From positions 1 through 64,000 of the forward strand of contig NZ_JMIB01000043.1 of the NCBI RefSeq assembly GCF_000695255.1: 64,000 nucleotides of DNA. The letters are read 5' to 3'. A model generated the notes under the pieces. It worked only from the letters and a program-made list of their open reading frames with translations, did not search any database and was not told where the DNA came from. The DNA is from Photobacterium galatheae (lineage in GTDB: Bacteria; Pseudomonadota; Gammaproteobacteria; Enterobacterales; Vibrionaceae). How positions within the stretch are numbered: position 1 is the first letter of the stretch; the number at the start of each line of letters is the position of its first letter. Shown here one piece after another: positions 45,716-55,053 of this stretch. A program made the position numbers and the translations under genes.

Positions 45716-46489
45716 ATGAAATTTACACAAGTGCGTAACGCCACCCTCATCATCGACTATGCAGGAAAAAAATTCCTGATCGATCCCATGCTGGCGGAAA
45801 AAGGCACCTATCCGGGATTCGAAGGCACGCCCAACAGCCACCTGAGAAACCCGCTAGTCGAATTGCCTTTTCCCCTTGAAACACTGCTCGATGTCGATGC
45901 CATCATCGTCACCCATACCCACCCGGATCACTGGGACGAAGTCGCTAAACAGGTCATTCCGAAAGACCTGCTGATTTTTGCTCAGCATGAACATGATGCG
46001 GCAATCATTCAGCAATCCGGTTTCACCAATATTCGGGTTTTGTCTGAACACACAGACTACGACGGCATCACTCTGAGCATGACCGGCGGCCAGCATGGCA
46101 GCGATGATTTAATGGCGGTGCTGGGGGAACGCATGGGCGAAGTCTCTGGCGTTGTGTTCCGGCACCCTGACGAACAGACGCTTTATATTGCCGGAGATAC
46201 CGTCTGGAACGCTCATGTTCACAACAGTATTACGCAATTTCAGCCTGATGTGATTGTACTCAACAGCGGGGATGCACAAATCACTGGCCTTGGCCCGATC
46301 ATCATGAACAAAGAAGATGTCCGCAGTGTCTATGAGGCCGCACCAAAAGCAACCCTGATCGCCAGCCATATGGAAGCGGTCAACCATGCCGTGCTGTCCC
46401 GCCCGGCGCTGCGCGACTATCTGGCTGAGCAACAAATGACAGACCGGACACTGGTACCGGAAGATGGTGAGTCATACACTTTTGCCTGA
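45716..46489 (+). CDS. metallo-beta-lactamase-fold hydrolase
   Basis: A 257-residue protein with the metal-site motif THTHPDHWDE near residues 66-75, later metal-binding candidates in the GDTVW region and a His near ASHME. The UlaG-like arrangement suggests an MBL-fold hydrolase. AGGAG six bases upstream fixes the start. The next gene, a GlxA-type regulator, follows 78 bases later and may control it. Confidence 0.88.
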   Translation: MKFTQVRNATLIIDYAGKKFLIDPMLAEKGTYPGFEGTPNSHLRNPLVELPFPLETLLDVDAIIVTHTHPDHWDEVAKQVIPKDLLIFAQHEHDAAIIQQSGFTNIRVLSEHTDYDGITLSMTGGQHGSDDLMAVLGERMGEVSGVVFRHPDEQTLYIAGDTVWNAHVHNSITQFQPDVIVLNSGDAQITGLGPIIMNKEDVRSVYEAAPKATLIASHMEAVNHAVLSRPALRDYLAEQQMTDRTLVPEDGESYTFA

Positions 46490-46567
46490 TCATTCTCTAT
46501 GATGTTGTGCCCTGCCCGTTTCCGGGCAGGCTATCCGGTGAAGGGCGACGGCAAGGAGCAAAAAAAC

Positions 46568-47518
46568 ATGACGTTACCGACAGTTGCAGTGATTGCGTTT
46601 GATCAGTTCAGTGCCTTTCATTTTTCGGTGCCCTGCATCATTTTTGATGACATTCTGCCAGATATGAAGCTGTTCAACCTGCGGATCTGTGCCGGAGAAA
46701 GCGGGCCGCTTCGATCCAGTCATGGCCTGACGGTTGAACCGCCATATGGTCTTGAAGGACTGAGTGACGCCGACATCATTGTGGTGCCTTTCTGGCGAAA
46801 AACCAAAGCACTGCCCGACGAAGCCTTACTGAATGCTCTGCGTGAAGCCCATCAACGCGGTGCTCAGATTGTCGGCCTTTGCCTGGGGACTTATGTGCTG
46901 GCCTATGCCGGATTATTAAACAACCGCCGTGCCTCAACGCACTGGGAGTTTGAACAGGACTTCAAAAATCGCTTCCCCGACATCACGCTGGATACCCACT
47001 CTCTCTACGTCGAAGACGGCAACATCATGACCTCAGCCGGTACGGCTGCCGGACTGGACTGTTGCCTGTACCTGCTGCGTCAGCGCTATGGCAGTGCCAT
47101 AGCCAATAAAGTTGCCCGCCGCATGGTCATTCCGCCCCATCGCGACGGCGGACAGGCGCAGTTCATTGAGCGCCCGGTGCCCGCCACCACACAGGATGCC
47201 CGCATGAACAGTCTGCTTGAATTCCTGCGCAACCACCTGCATCTGCAGCATGATCTCGACAGCCTAGCTGATCGCGTGATGATGACCCGCCGAACCTTTA
47301 CCCGCCAGTTCCATAAAGCCACTGGCGTTTCTGCCGGTGAGTGGTTACTCTCGGAACGACTTCAGCGTTCTCAGGAACTGCTTGAAACAACTACATTGCC
47401 GGTTGAGTCCGTTGCCAGTCAGGCCGGTTTTACCTCCGCCACTTCACTGCGGGATCATTTCAAACGTAAATTCAATGTCACGCCCAGTGAATGGCGCCGA
47501 TCATTTCAGATCACCTGA
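46568..47518 (+). CDS. GlxA family transcriptional regulator (DJ-1/PfpI plus AraC)
   Basis: A 316-residue regulator. The N-terminal DJ-1/PfpI-like domain has the elbow GLCLGTYVLAYAGLL. The C-terminal AraC-type DNA-binding domain (about residues 215-316) has two helix-turn-helices, RVMMTRRTFTRQFHKATG and SQAGFTSATSLRDHFKRKF. AAGGAG upstream sets the start. It lies downstream of the MBL gene on the same strand. Ligand unknown. Confidence 0.9.
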   Translation: MTLPTVAVIAFDQFSAFHFSVPCIIFDDILPDMKLFNLRICAGESGPLRSSHGLTVEPPYGLEGLSDADIIVVPFWRKTKALPDEALLNALREAHQRGAQIVGLCLGTYVLAYAGLLNNRRASTHWEFEQDFKNRFPDITLDTHSLYVEDGNIMTSAGTAAGLDCCLYLLRQRYGSAIANKVARRMVIPPHRDGGQAQFIERPVPATTQDARMNSLLEFLRNHLHLQHDLDSLADRVMMTRRTFTRQFHKATGVSAGEWLLSERLQRSQELLETTTLPVESVASQAGFTSATSLRDHFKRKFNVTPSEWRRSFQIT

Positions 47519-47758
47519 ATTGACACAACGAAGCACCATCGTATTCATCCGGTTGCTCAAACGCACAAAAATAGATTTCCATTCAATCATGACCGTGAAA
47601 TCAATCAATGACCCAAGGTAAAATACTTGGCACCTGACAGCACTCTCAGGCCGATTTTTCCGGTGATGTCCTGATGAATCGTCTGGGAATCTCACAGGGG
47701 ATGCACGTCAACTTTATTGGCTCAACAACATTCATTGGCTTAACAGCAAGGAAATCGT

Positions 47759-48166
47759 ATGTATCAGGGAAGCTGCCTCTGCGGTGGTGTTCAGCTATCC
47801 ATCACTGGAAAAATCAGCGATATCATTCACTGTCACTGTTCTTTATGCAGAAAGTCGACCGGCTCTGCATTCGCCACCAACGGCTTTGTCAATCTTGAAG
47901 ATTTCACGATCACCCAAGGTCAGGCATTACTGAAGTCTTTTGAGTTACGTTCGGGCCGAAAACGCTATTTTTGCAGTCACTGTGCGGCCCCGGTTTACAG
48001 CGCAAATGCTGCCGATCCCACCCGAATCCGGCTCAGATTAGGCATTCTCGACAGTGACATTGCTGAAAGACCTATCTCCCATAATTTTGTCACCTCCAAA
48101 GCCAACTGGGACAGTCTGGGGATCGACCTCCCGCAATACGAAGCCCATGAACCGGGCCGGAAATAA
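47759..48166 (+). CDS. GFA family zinc-binding protein (copy 3 of 3)
   Basis: A 135-residue GFA/CENP-V fold protein with cysteine clusters CLCGG, CHCSLCRKS and CSHCAAP. AAGGA six bases upstream supports the start. It is followed 43 bases later by a glutathione S-transferase gene, which would fit a glutathione-linked role, though the true substrate is unknown. Confidence 0.88.
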   Translation: MYQGSCLCGGVQLSITGKISDIIHCHCSLCRKSTGSAFATNGFVNLEDFTITQGQALLKSFELRSGRKRYFCSHCAAPVYSANAADPTRIRLRLGILDSDIAERPISHNFVTSKANWDSLGIDLPQYEAHEPGRK

Positions 48167-48208
48167 CGACACTCCATCCAGACATTTCACAAACCAAAGG
48201 AGATGGCC

Positions 48209-48847
48209 ATGTATCAACTGTTTTATTACCCGAGAAATGCCAGCTGGGCGCCACACATGCTGCTTGAAGAAATCGACACAGTATTTGAACTGATTCTGGT
48301 CGACCGAAAATCTGAACAGCAAAAATCGCCCGAATACCTGAAACTGAATCCGACCGGGCGCATTCCGACACTGGCGGATAATGACCAAATCATTACTGAA
48401 AGTGCGGCCATTTGCTTACATCTGTGCGAAAAACACCCGGAAAGCAATCTGCTTCCTGAAATCGGCGATCCGGACAGAGCCCGTTTCTTTCAGTGGCTGT
48501 TTTACCTGACAACTACCCTTCAGCCAGAACTGATGCTGTATTTTTATCCGGACAGGCACACCACACTTCCTGACACCGCAAATGCCATTGCCAGCGCACA
48601 GGAAGCCCGAATCACCGACATGTTCGCTTTTGTTGACCAATCGCTGGCAGGCAAAAATTTTCTGGTTGGTGACCACATCAGCGTCTGCGATTTTTTCCTG
48701 TTCATGCTGTCGCACTGGGCCAGCGAATTGACCCGGCCACCGCTTGCTTTCGAACATTTAGGCCGATATTTAAGAACACTGGCACAGCGACCTGCAATCC
48801 GGAGGGCGTGTGAGACTGAAGGCACCCCTTTAACGGCTTACCAATAG
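48209..48847 (+). CDS. glutathione S-transferase
   Basis: A 212-residue GST: thioredoxin-like N-terminal domain with YYPRNASWAPHMLLEE and the glutathione-contact stretch NPTGRIPTLADNDQIITESAAIC. The helical C-terminal domain ends LAQRPAIRRACE. AAAGGAG six bases upstream sets the start at 48209. It follows a GFA gene and may share its transcript. Substrate unknown. Confidence 0.9.
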   Translation: MYQLFYYPRNASWAPHMLLEEIDTVFELILVDRKSEQQKSPEYLKLNPTGRIPTLADNDQIITESAAICLHLCEKHPESNLLPEIGDPDRARFFQWLFYLTTTLQPELMLYFYPDRHTTLPDTANAIASAQEARITDMFAFVDQSLAGKNFLVGDHISVCDFFLFMLSHWASELTRPPLAFEHLGRYLRTLAQRPAIRRACETEGTPLTAYQ

Positions 48848-48887
48848 GTTTTCTGTCTCAACAAATCTCCAGGATGAGGTATAACCG

Positions 48888-49121
48888 ATGAAATTTACTG
48901 AAGCTGAAAGAGTAAAAATGCTGGCACTGAAAGGTGTTGGAGAAACGGTCGTCTCACGGCTTGAGCAAATCGGCTTTTCTTCGCTCGCGCAACTGGCAAA
49001 TGAAGACCCGGCAGACATCACCAAACAAATCTCTCACATGATGGGTTCAACCTGCTGGCATAACAGCCCGCAGGCAAGGCATGCCATTCAGGCGATCATC
49101 GATTTAGCCCGGGAAAAATAA
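48888..49121 (+). CDS. helix-hairpin-helix protein, Cdd1-like
   Basis: A 77-residue protein with the hairpin LKGVGETVVSRLEQIGFSSL followed by LANEDPADITKQI, the arrangement seen in the small Cdd1-like (pathogenicity locus) family. Such domains bind DNA or assist protein contacts. GATGAGG upstream supports the start. Role unknown. Confidence 0.75.
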   Translation: MKFTEAERVKMLALKGVGETVVSRLEQIGFSSLAQLANEDPADITKQISHMMGSTCWHNSPQARHAIQAIIDLAREK

Positions 49122-49239
49122 TTTCAATGAAAAGTGCACAGGATTTTTCGATTCACGGTCAGTCTTTTGGTTATCAAAAAAATGAGTCCTTGCTTTCCAG
49201 AATCCGGTGAACTTTAAAACCTGAGTCCTCAGCGGCACA

Positions 49240-50085
49240 ATGAAATACATTTTTGTTATGCTGAGGACTTTCAGAAAAACCACATCAAACGAGATTCATT
49301 TGAAAAAGCTTCACTATTTAGTCCGTGTCACCCAAGTGCCACCAGACCTGATTTCTGCATCGCAAAACCCGGATGATCCCCTTTATTCGACAGCACAAAC
49401 CTATTCCAGACTGGCGCACTCAGATTTACTCTGGAAAGTCTGGGCAGTCGATGAAGATGATCAAATCTGGCTGGAAGTGAACTTTTCGGATCAAAACGGT
49501 GAGGAAGCATTCCATACCCTCAAGCTCGATGCAGGTACTTATCAGAAAATTGATTACGACGATTACATCGTTTCAGATTTCAGCGATGAAAGTGAGGTAT
49601 GCGAAGGCACAGACGCATTCGCAAAAAGCATGGAACATCAGCCTGCTGTCGCATGGCTTTCAACGTATTTCAAAGACCGACACGCACAGATTGCGAAAAT
49701 TCTGAACATTGGCGGCTGTCGGGAACTGTGGATGCAGGGAGATATCTATCTTTACCTCAATGATAATGATCTGCGCACCAATGCAACCCGGTATAAATTT
49801 GATATCTACAAAAAAGGTCACTTTGCGATTGAGCTGAAAATACTCGGCGGTCAATATCAAAGGAAAGTGCTGAATGACCTTGAGAACGACTTTCGCAAGT
49901 TATCCTCCAACGCCGTAGAACAAGATCAATATGTTGTGCTGGTACTGGATAATTCATCCCCGGAGACGAAGCTCTACAGCCAATTATCCAACTATGCACA
50001 CCCGGCCGGAAACCTCATCAGCCAATCGGACTTTGGCGCATTTTGTATTCGGATCTGGAAAGTTGCCCAATCTGTCGCAGGCTGA
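49240..50085 (+). CDS. unrecognised soluble protein
   Basis: A 281-residue protein with no membrane segment, signal peptide or motif I recognise. It has several acidic stretches and a well-formed hydrophobic core (QYVVLVLDNSS near residue 230). No strong ribosome site precedes the ATG, and the ATG at 49258 is also possible. The long continuous frame supports a real gene. Confidence 0.65.
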   Translation: MKYIFVMLRTFRKTTSNEIHLKKLHYLVRVTQVPPDLISASQNPDDPLYSTAQTYSRLAHSDLLWKVWAVDEDDQIWLEVNFSDQNGEEAFHTLKLDAGTYQKIDYDDYIVSDFSDESEVCEGTDAFAKSMEHQPAVAWLSTYFKDRHAQIAKILNIGGCRELWMQGDIYLYLNDNDLRTNATRYKFDIYKKGHFAIELKILGGQYQRKVLNDLENDFRKLSSNAVEQDQYVVLVLDNSSPETKLYSQLSNYAHPAGNLISQSDFGAFCIRIWKVAQSVAG

Positions 50086-50176
50086 CTCCCCAAAACGCCT
50101 GAGATGTTCTCATCTCATCCTGAACAAGGTCGCCTCAGACAATCAGCATCAGCCATAAAAAAGAAATAGGACAAAT

Positions 50177-50506
50177 ATGATGAATGAGCAACCCATGAAA
50201 AAACGATTCCTCATCTGCCTTGCGGCACTCCTGGTACTCGGGTGTGTCAGTCTCTCTGTGAACTACTTTTTTGCTGAAATTCCCCGAGACGGTCATTCAG
50301 GCATGGTTTCATTCGACAGTTTGTTTACAGCGGATACGGAAGGTCACTACATCAACAAATACCCGCTCAAAATCGGTGCCGTTCAGCTTGGCAAAGGGAC
50401 GCAAATTGGCAGCTTTGTCACACTCAACGGCCTATCGCTCGAAGCGCTGCAAGGGAAAAAATTCAAGGTCAGCAATCATGAAGGTGTACTGGAGATCATC
50501 CAATAA
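50177..50506 (+). CDS. unrecognised small membrane-anchored protein
   Basis: A 109-residue protein with one N-terminal membrane helix (FLICLAALLVLGCVSLSVNYFF) followed by a short extracytoplasmic domain. A cysteine in LVLGC resembles a lipobox but lies inside the helix; membrane anchor or lipoprotein are both possible. AGGA six bases upstream supports the start. Confidence 0.7.
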   Translation: MMNEQPMKKRFLICLAALLVLGCVSLSVNYFFAEIPRDGHSGMVSFDSLFTADTEGHYINKYPLKIGAVQLGKGTQIGSFVTLNGLSLEALQGKKFKVSNHEGVLEIIQ

Positions 50507-50668
50507 CACATCTTCAGCGCGCGGTTACAGGTTAGCGCCACTCATCGTGTGAGGGCGTCCATATTGCAGAAAAAACGATTCACTTTCAGGCAGAAACAAC
50601 TCAAACAGACGTTATACTTCCGGCATGACATCTGTCTATTCAAAAAAGCACCTCAAAGAGAGCACCGC

Positions 50669-51253
50669 ATGACGCCTTTACTCACAAAAGACTCGCAAAA
50701 ACATGAAGCAGCACTCAGAGCCATCGCCCATATGCCAACCCGAAGCCTGCCCGTACTGATGGACAGCAACTTCACGCAGCAGCTGTCTGATGCCGATTTC
50801 ATGCGCATTGCCGTTCTTCTGGCAGAAAAAAGCTATCTTGAGGGCGGCTGTCCGATTGGCGCCGTGATCATCGATAATGAAACCCGCCAGATTGTCGGAA
50901 AAGGCCACAATACTCTGGTTCAGGAAGACCACCCGTATAACCACGGTGAAACCTCTGCCATTCGGGATGCCGGCCGGATTGATTTCAGCAAAACAACCCT
51001 GTTTACCAGCCTGAGTCCATGTGACGTCTGCGCGACTTTGTTATACATGCGTGGGTTTGCCCGCGTCGTCATTGGTGATGTGACCAATGCATCAGGAAAT
51101 GAGGGGATGCTGCTCGCCAAGGGACTTCAGGTCAGTATTCTGGAAGATCAAACCGGGATTGCACTGTACGCCCGCTTCCGGAAAGAAAAACCGGCGCAAG
51201 ATCTGGAAGACTGGAAAGGACTGTGTGCCGTTCATCAGGACACGGCTTCCTAA
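50669..51253 (+). CDS. cytosine deaminase-like nucleoside/base deaminase
   Basis: A 194-residue CDA-fold enzyme with the zinc site HGETSAI near residue 92 and PCDVC near 117. GGCPIGAVIIDN and TLFTSLSPCDVC resemble fungal FCY1-type cytosine deaminases more than tRNA deaminase TadA. It likely deaminates cytosine or a related base. The start at 50669 is chosen to match family length; the frame runs 40 codons further upstream without a good site. Confidence 0.85.
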   Translation: MTPLLTKDSQKHEAALRAIAHMPTRSLPVLMDSNFTQQLSDADFMRIAVLLAEKSYLEGGCPIGAVIIDNETRQIVGKGHNTLVQEDHPYNHGETSAIRDAGRIDFSKTTLFTSLSPCDVCATLLYMRGFARVVIGDVTNASGNEGMLLAKGLQVSILEDQTGIALYARFRKEKPAQDLEDWKGLCAVHQDTAS

Positions 51254-51357
51254 GTACAGAACATTGCCACTGAACTAGGATAATCTTTTCAGAAATCTTT
51301 TGTGTATAGCTATTGTGAGCCGCTTTTATGAAAAGCAGTTGCGAGTCGCTTGTGACA

Positions 51358-51397
51358 AGCCTTGATGGAAAACTTTAATGGAAAGCCTTGATGGAAA
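51358..51397. repeat. short direct repeat at the start of the GNAT gene
   Basis: AGCCTTGATGGAAA occurs twice, at about 51358 and 51384, the second copy containing the start ATG. The spacing is 26 bases. It looks like a small duplication; no function is evident. Confidence 0.5.
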
Positions 51398-51861
51398 CGA
51401 TTCGCTGCTGCCAATGGGATGATTTAGACAAGCTGCTTCAGCTCTATCGGACACTTCGACCACAGGATCCGGTACTTTCCGGCCAAAACGCCCGCGATTG
51501 CTGGCAAGACCTGCTGAATCATCATCACACCAAAATTATCGTCGCCGACATCGGCGGCCAGCTCGCCTCAAGCTGTCAGTTAGGAGTGATTCCAACGCTG
51601 ACCAATGGTGGTAAACCGTTTGGGGTCATTGAGCATGTAATTACGGCAGAAGCATTCAGACGACAAGGACTCAGCCGGAAAGTCCTCGAACATGCCCTGT
51701 CATTGGCCTGGGAAATGGGCTGCTATAAAGTCATGCTGCTCTCTGGGGAAACCCGACATGCTGCCCACCAGCTCTACGAAAAAATCGGGTTTCAATCCGG
51801 CATTGAGCGCGGCTTTGTCATCAAACCCGGCAAATCATTGGCTGATCCGGACCAGCATTGA
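51391..51861 (+). CDS. GNAT family N-acetyltransferase
   Basis: A 156-residue acetyltransferase. The acetyl-CoA loop region is VITAEAFRRQGLSRKVLEHAL, then GCYKVMLLSGETRHAAHQLYEKIGFQ, the standard GNAT C-terminal pattern. The ATG at 51391 lies within a short repeat that leaves some doubt over the start. The acceptor is unknown. Confidence 0.88.
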   Translation: METIRCCQWDDLDKLLQLYRTLRPQDPVLSGQNARDCWQDLLNHHHTKIIVADIGGQLASSCQLGVIPTLTNGGKPFGVIEHVITAEAFRRQGLSRKVLEHALSLAWEMGCYKVMLLSGETRHAAHQLYEKIGFQSGIERGFVIKPGKSLADPDQH

Positions 51862-51876
51862 GAACAAGGCTCTGCA

Positions 51877-52479
51877 TCATTTTTTATCGTATGGCGACCC
51901 CGGAAATGGCGTATCTGAAGATTCGCCGATACCGTCGAACAGTAGAACGACATCATTCAAGCCATGAGAAGAAGGTACAACCCAACCATTTGGATCGGCA
52001 CTTTTACGTGGCGTACATTCATCATATTCATAAAAACAATTCATTGTATAGAAAACCCGGATACGAGGCCCGTCTACTGTAACAATCAATGCCGCTATAA
52101 AGTCATGAAAATCAACATAATAGTCTCGAAGCGTATCTATTTTCTGTTTTGCCAATTCCAAATCGATCGGCGCTGAAATCTTGAAGTATCTTTCACTTTT
52201 ATCCCAACCTTTTGACCAGAACCCCTCAATATATTGCGGATAGCTGATTGCCCCAATATCTGAACTGGCGCCGGAATAACCATTCACGGCACCATAACCA
52301 AAGTTCACCCAGGCGCCTCGGGCATCTTGAATAAAGATTCTTTTCAGAATGTAGCGACCATCCAGAGAGCCTGCATTACCGATTCTGGCAATTGTTTTGG
52401 TTTCACCAAAGGATGAACAGCCTGCCAGACTGAACAATACAATGGCAATAAAAGGCCATGACCAATTAACTGTTTTCAA
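51877..52479 (-). CDS. lipoprotein resembling the Tli3/DUF3304 immunity family
   Basis: A 200-residue lipoprotein with lipobox FSLAGC (Cys21). Features are FWSKGW, KISAPIDLELAKQKI, a cysteine pair in NCFYEYDECTP, and DPNGWVVPSSHG. These resemble lipoproteins annotated as T6SS lipase immunity (Tli3-like); that match is from memory and uncertain. The start is TTG at 52479 with GAGG seven bases upstream, overlapping the end of the frameshifted gene at 52466-53025 by 14 bases, as in an effector/immunity pair. Confidence 0.68.
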   Translation of the reverse strand: MKTVNWSWPFIAIVLFSLAGCSSFGETKTIARIGNAGSLDGRYILKRIFIQDARGAWVNFGYGAVNGYSGASSDIGAISYPQYIEGFWSKGWDKSERYFKISAPIDLELAKQKIDTLRDYYVDFHDFIAALIVTVDGPRIRVFYTMNCFYEYDECTPRKSADPNGWVVPSSHGLNDVVLLFDGIGESSDTPFPGSPYDKK

Positions 52480-53025
52480 ATTTTTGCCTCACGATATTAT
52501 CTTTCGCATCTCGGTTGGGTTTATTCACAAACCACTCATAAGCACTTGTACAGCCTGGGTTGATGAGAGCATCATGGGGCCGATGAATCCACAAATGACC
52601 GAATCGGCTGACTTCATCCGCCCAATGTTCAGGCGTGATGCTTCCTAACGGCTGCGCCGATAATTTTTGCCACAACTGCTGAATATTTGAATCTTCTTCA
52701 AAGTCCTCGGGATGGACTAATACTTCATCAAACCAATTTATCCCTGCAAGTTCAGCTTGCTGTTTCATGCGGGCCTGGGTTAAACCGGATAATGCATGAT
52801 CGATTTTTCTTTTTCTGTATGTTTCAGGGTCCAGAAACCGGTTTGTAACGAACGAAGCTCATCCGGGGTGCAATAAATGAGGACATTACATTCAAAGTCA
52901 GCCGCTGGCTCTTCTGTCTTTTCGAGGGTTTGAACAGGCGGTTTGTTTAAAAACAGATGATCATCCAGGGGCTTAAATCCCGCGTTCACATACCTTATCG
53001 GTTGCTTTTTTCGATCACTGTCCAT
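52466..53025 (-). pseudogene. frameshifted gene beside the immunity-like lipoprotein
   Basis: Two minus-strand frames, 53025-52780 and then the frame ending at 52466, join if one A is added to the A-rich run (GAAAAAGAAAAATCG) near 52806. The repaired protein is about 187 residues, with TLKHTEKEK followed by IDHALSGLTQARMKQQ, and ends FGHLWIHRPHDALINPGC. The family is not recognised. By its coupling to the downstream lipoprotein it may be what is left of a secreted effector. A sequencing error in the A-run is possible. Confidence 0.6.
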
Positions 53026-53345
53026 AATCAATCCATCGTGAGATATTTCGCTCAAAAATATCACGCTAACCAATTGATTAAAATGAAAATTTACATTTCC
53101 AAATGTCGTTTCAGCCTGTCATTTTTACTTTATTTACAGTCACCATTAAAAATGGGACAAAGATCAGGTTTGATTGAATCTGAATCGATCATTCAATCAT
53201 GAATCATTGATGTCTTGATCCAGACCGTAAATGTCGCTTTCCTTCGTCGCGGGTTATCACGACACTGTGTAAAGTGCTCTTTTACACGATGACCATTTCT
53301 GGAAAACGCAGCCTGTCGGCTGATGATCTGAGCAGGAGAGAAACC

Positions 53346-53882
53346 ATGATTGGAAAGCTGCTTGATAAGCTGATATTCGGTGCGGCCTTGCTGCTCGCAC
53401 TTCAACTGCCTTTGCTGGCTGATCATTATCAGCAGTATCTTGCCGGAATGTATGAATCGACCCAATGGCAGGTCAATGGTTATCAGGCTACAGCTCACCG
53501 GTTCGGCTATACCAGTGTGCAAGCCATGATAGAAAGGCATTTAACCAATGAAGAGCCCAGTGTCCGGGCCGATGCCAATCAGAAAAAGGCAACCCTCGCG
53601 CGCTATCAGTCGCTGCAAAACGGGATGACAGTATTCCGACAAGGCAATCTGTTTTCAAAAGTGATGTATATGTTCCATCCAACCCGGCTTCACGATCTGG
53701 AAAAAACACTGACAAACTTCAAGCCTGGCATCCCCTTCACCCTCAGCGGCATTGCTTTTGGTGTCATCACGGCTCTGCTGGCCAACCTCATCATCACCCT
53801 GCCATTTTCATTCCTGACAAAACGCCGTCAACACCAGATGGCAACCCAGTCATCCGCTCAACGCGTCACTCCCGCCCGATAA
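53346..53882 (+). CDS. DUF2937-like two-helix membrane protein
   Basis: A 178-residue protein with membrane helices near residues 10-30 and 135-160 and a polar part between them rich in Gln and His (YQQYLAGMYESTQWQVNGY), the layout of DUF2937. AGGAG nine bases upstream sets the start at 53346. Function unknown. Confidence 0.72.
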   Translation: MIGKLLDKLIFGAALLLALQLPLLADHYQQYLAGMYESTQWQVNGYQATAHRFGYTSVQAMIERHLTNEEPSVRADANQKKATLARYQSLQNGMTVFRQGNLFSKVMYMFHPTRLHDLEKTLTNFKPGIPFTLSGIAFGVITALLANLIITLPFSFLTKRRQHQMATQSSAQRVTPAR

Positions 53883-54102
53883 CTATAATTTCGGGTGTTT
53901 GGGGTGCAAAAATAAACATCAGACGGAGGACAAAAAAGAGCATCGCATTATATCCGAAATCATCGAGGGTTATATTTATCTAAAAAACAACAAGTTATCG
54001 ACGAGCATCTAATTAATTTAAACAAAAAGAAATGTATCGCTATTCCGATTCATATCCTTATAATTGAGGACTCGGAAGCCATAGATAAAAAGTTTTGATA
54101 AT

Positions 54103-54654
54103 ATGATTAATAACAAGATAAAAATAAAGAACTTATTCATTTTGATCTTGATCTCATTGGTAACGATTGGCGTGCTCTATTACTACAGCCTCTCTCAAAA
54201 GACAATTTTGACTCATGAGACTATCATCGCTCAGTACTCACATGAGAAAATCGATTTTATTCCGGCCACTTCAGAGAATATAAAACAACTCACTCGACTA
54301 TCTAAAACAGGACACAAAAAAAGATTCCTTCTATTAGAAAATCTCCCTCAGCTTGGTTTTCCTGACAGTTTAGAAGGTGCAAAATCACTTTTACTATATC
54401 AACCCAAAAGCTATAGAAGCCAATGGTTTCTTTCTGAAGGTGACATTAAAGATATAAAGCAATCAACATTAACTCTGCTCATTCAAAACTCAATTTTATC
54501 TACAAGCAGGAGTAATAAAGTTCATTTAACAAACGATAATAAAATTATCATTGACATTCGAGACACATATACCATCTATGTCATAGAGAATGAACAAGGA
54601 AACATTATTTTCAATGTTTACTCGCAATTCAAATCGTTCGCCGATCAGACTTAA
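54103..54654 (+). CDS. AT-rich unrecognised membrane-anchored protein
   Basis: A 183-residue protein with one N-terminal helix (LFILILISLVTIGVLYYYSL) and a polar remainder rich in Lys, Ile and Asn. The gene and the 220 bases before it are far more AT-rich than the flanks, suggesting recent acquisition. No family is recognised. Confidence 0.65.
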   Translation: MINNKIKIKNLFILILISLVTIGVLYYYSLSQKTILTHETIIAQYSHEKIDFIPATSENIKQLTRLSKTGHKKRFLLLENLPQLGFPDSLEGAKSLLLYQPKSYRSQWFLSEGDIKDIKQSTLTLLIQNSILSTSRSNKVHLTNDNKIIIDIRDTYTIYVIENEQGNIIFNVYSQFKSFADQT

Positions 54655-54685
54655 CGACCCAGTCACCACTATTCAGGAAATCAAC

Positions 54686-54901
54686 ATGCGCGATTCATTA
54701 CGACAAAAAATCATTCAAGTCTGCAAAAAGAAAATTGATCAAAAAGGCGAGAACGTCGGTGTGTCTTTTTACGCTTTTTTTGCCAACAAAAACGATGACC
54801 CGGAATTACTCATGGAAGCCGCCACCTGGTGGATTCAGACGCATCAGCTCGATCACTTCGAAAAGGCAAGAAAGATTGTTGAGATGGTCGAAAAAGGGTA
54901 A
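54686..54901 (+). CDS. small conserved-type protein (DUF6500-like)
   Basis: A 71-residue protein with SFYAFFANKNDDPELLMEAATWW. The pattern resembles small Vibrionaceae proteins assigned to DUF6500; that match is from memory. AGGA seven bases upstream supports the start at 54686. No domain of known function. Confidence 0.65.
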   Translation: MRDSLRQKIIQVCKKKIDQKGENVGVSFYAFFANKNDDPELLMEAATWWIQTHQLDHFEKARKIVEMVEKG

Positions 54902-55053
54902 TTGAGGCGAGCCCTGCTTTCATCACCAGACCATGTCCGCCATTGAGCATCGGTTTCACCTGACGACCACAACCCAGACAACTTTGTACAAAACAAATCA
55001 GGCAAAGTACGGTACATTGACCGGATGCGGGGAGAAAGACTCAGGAAGCACCG

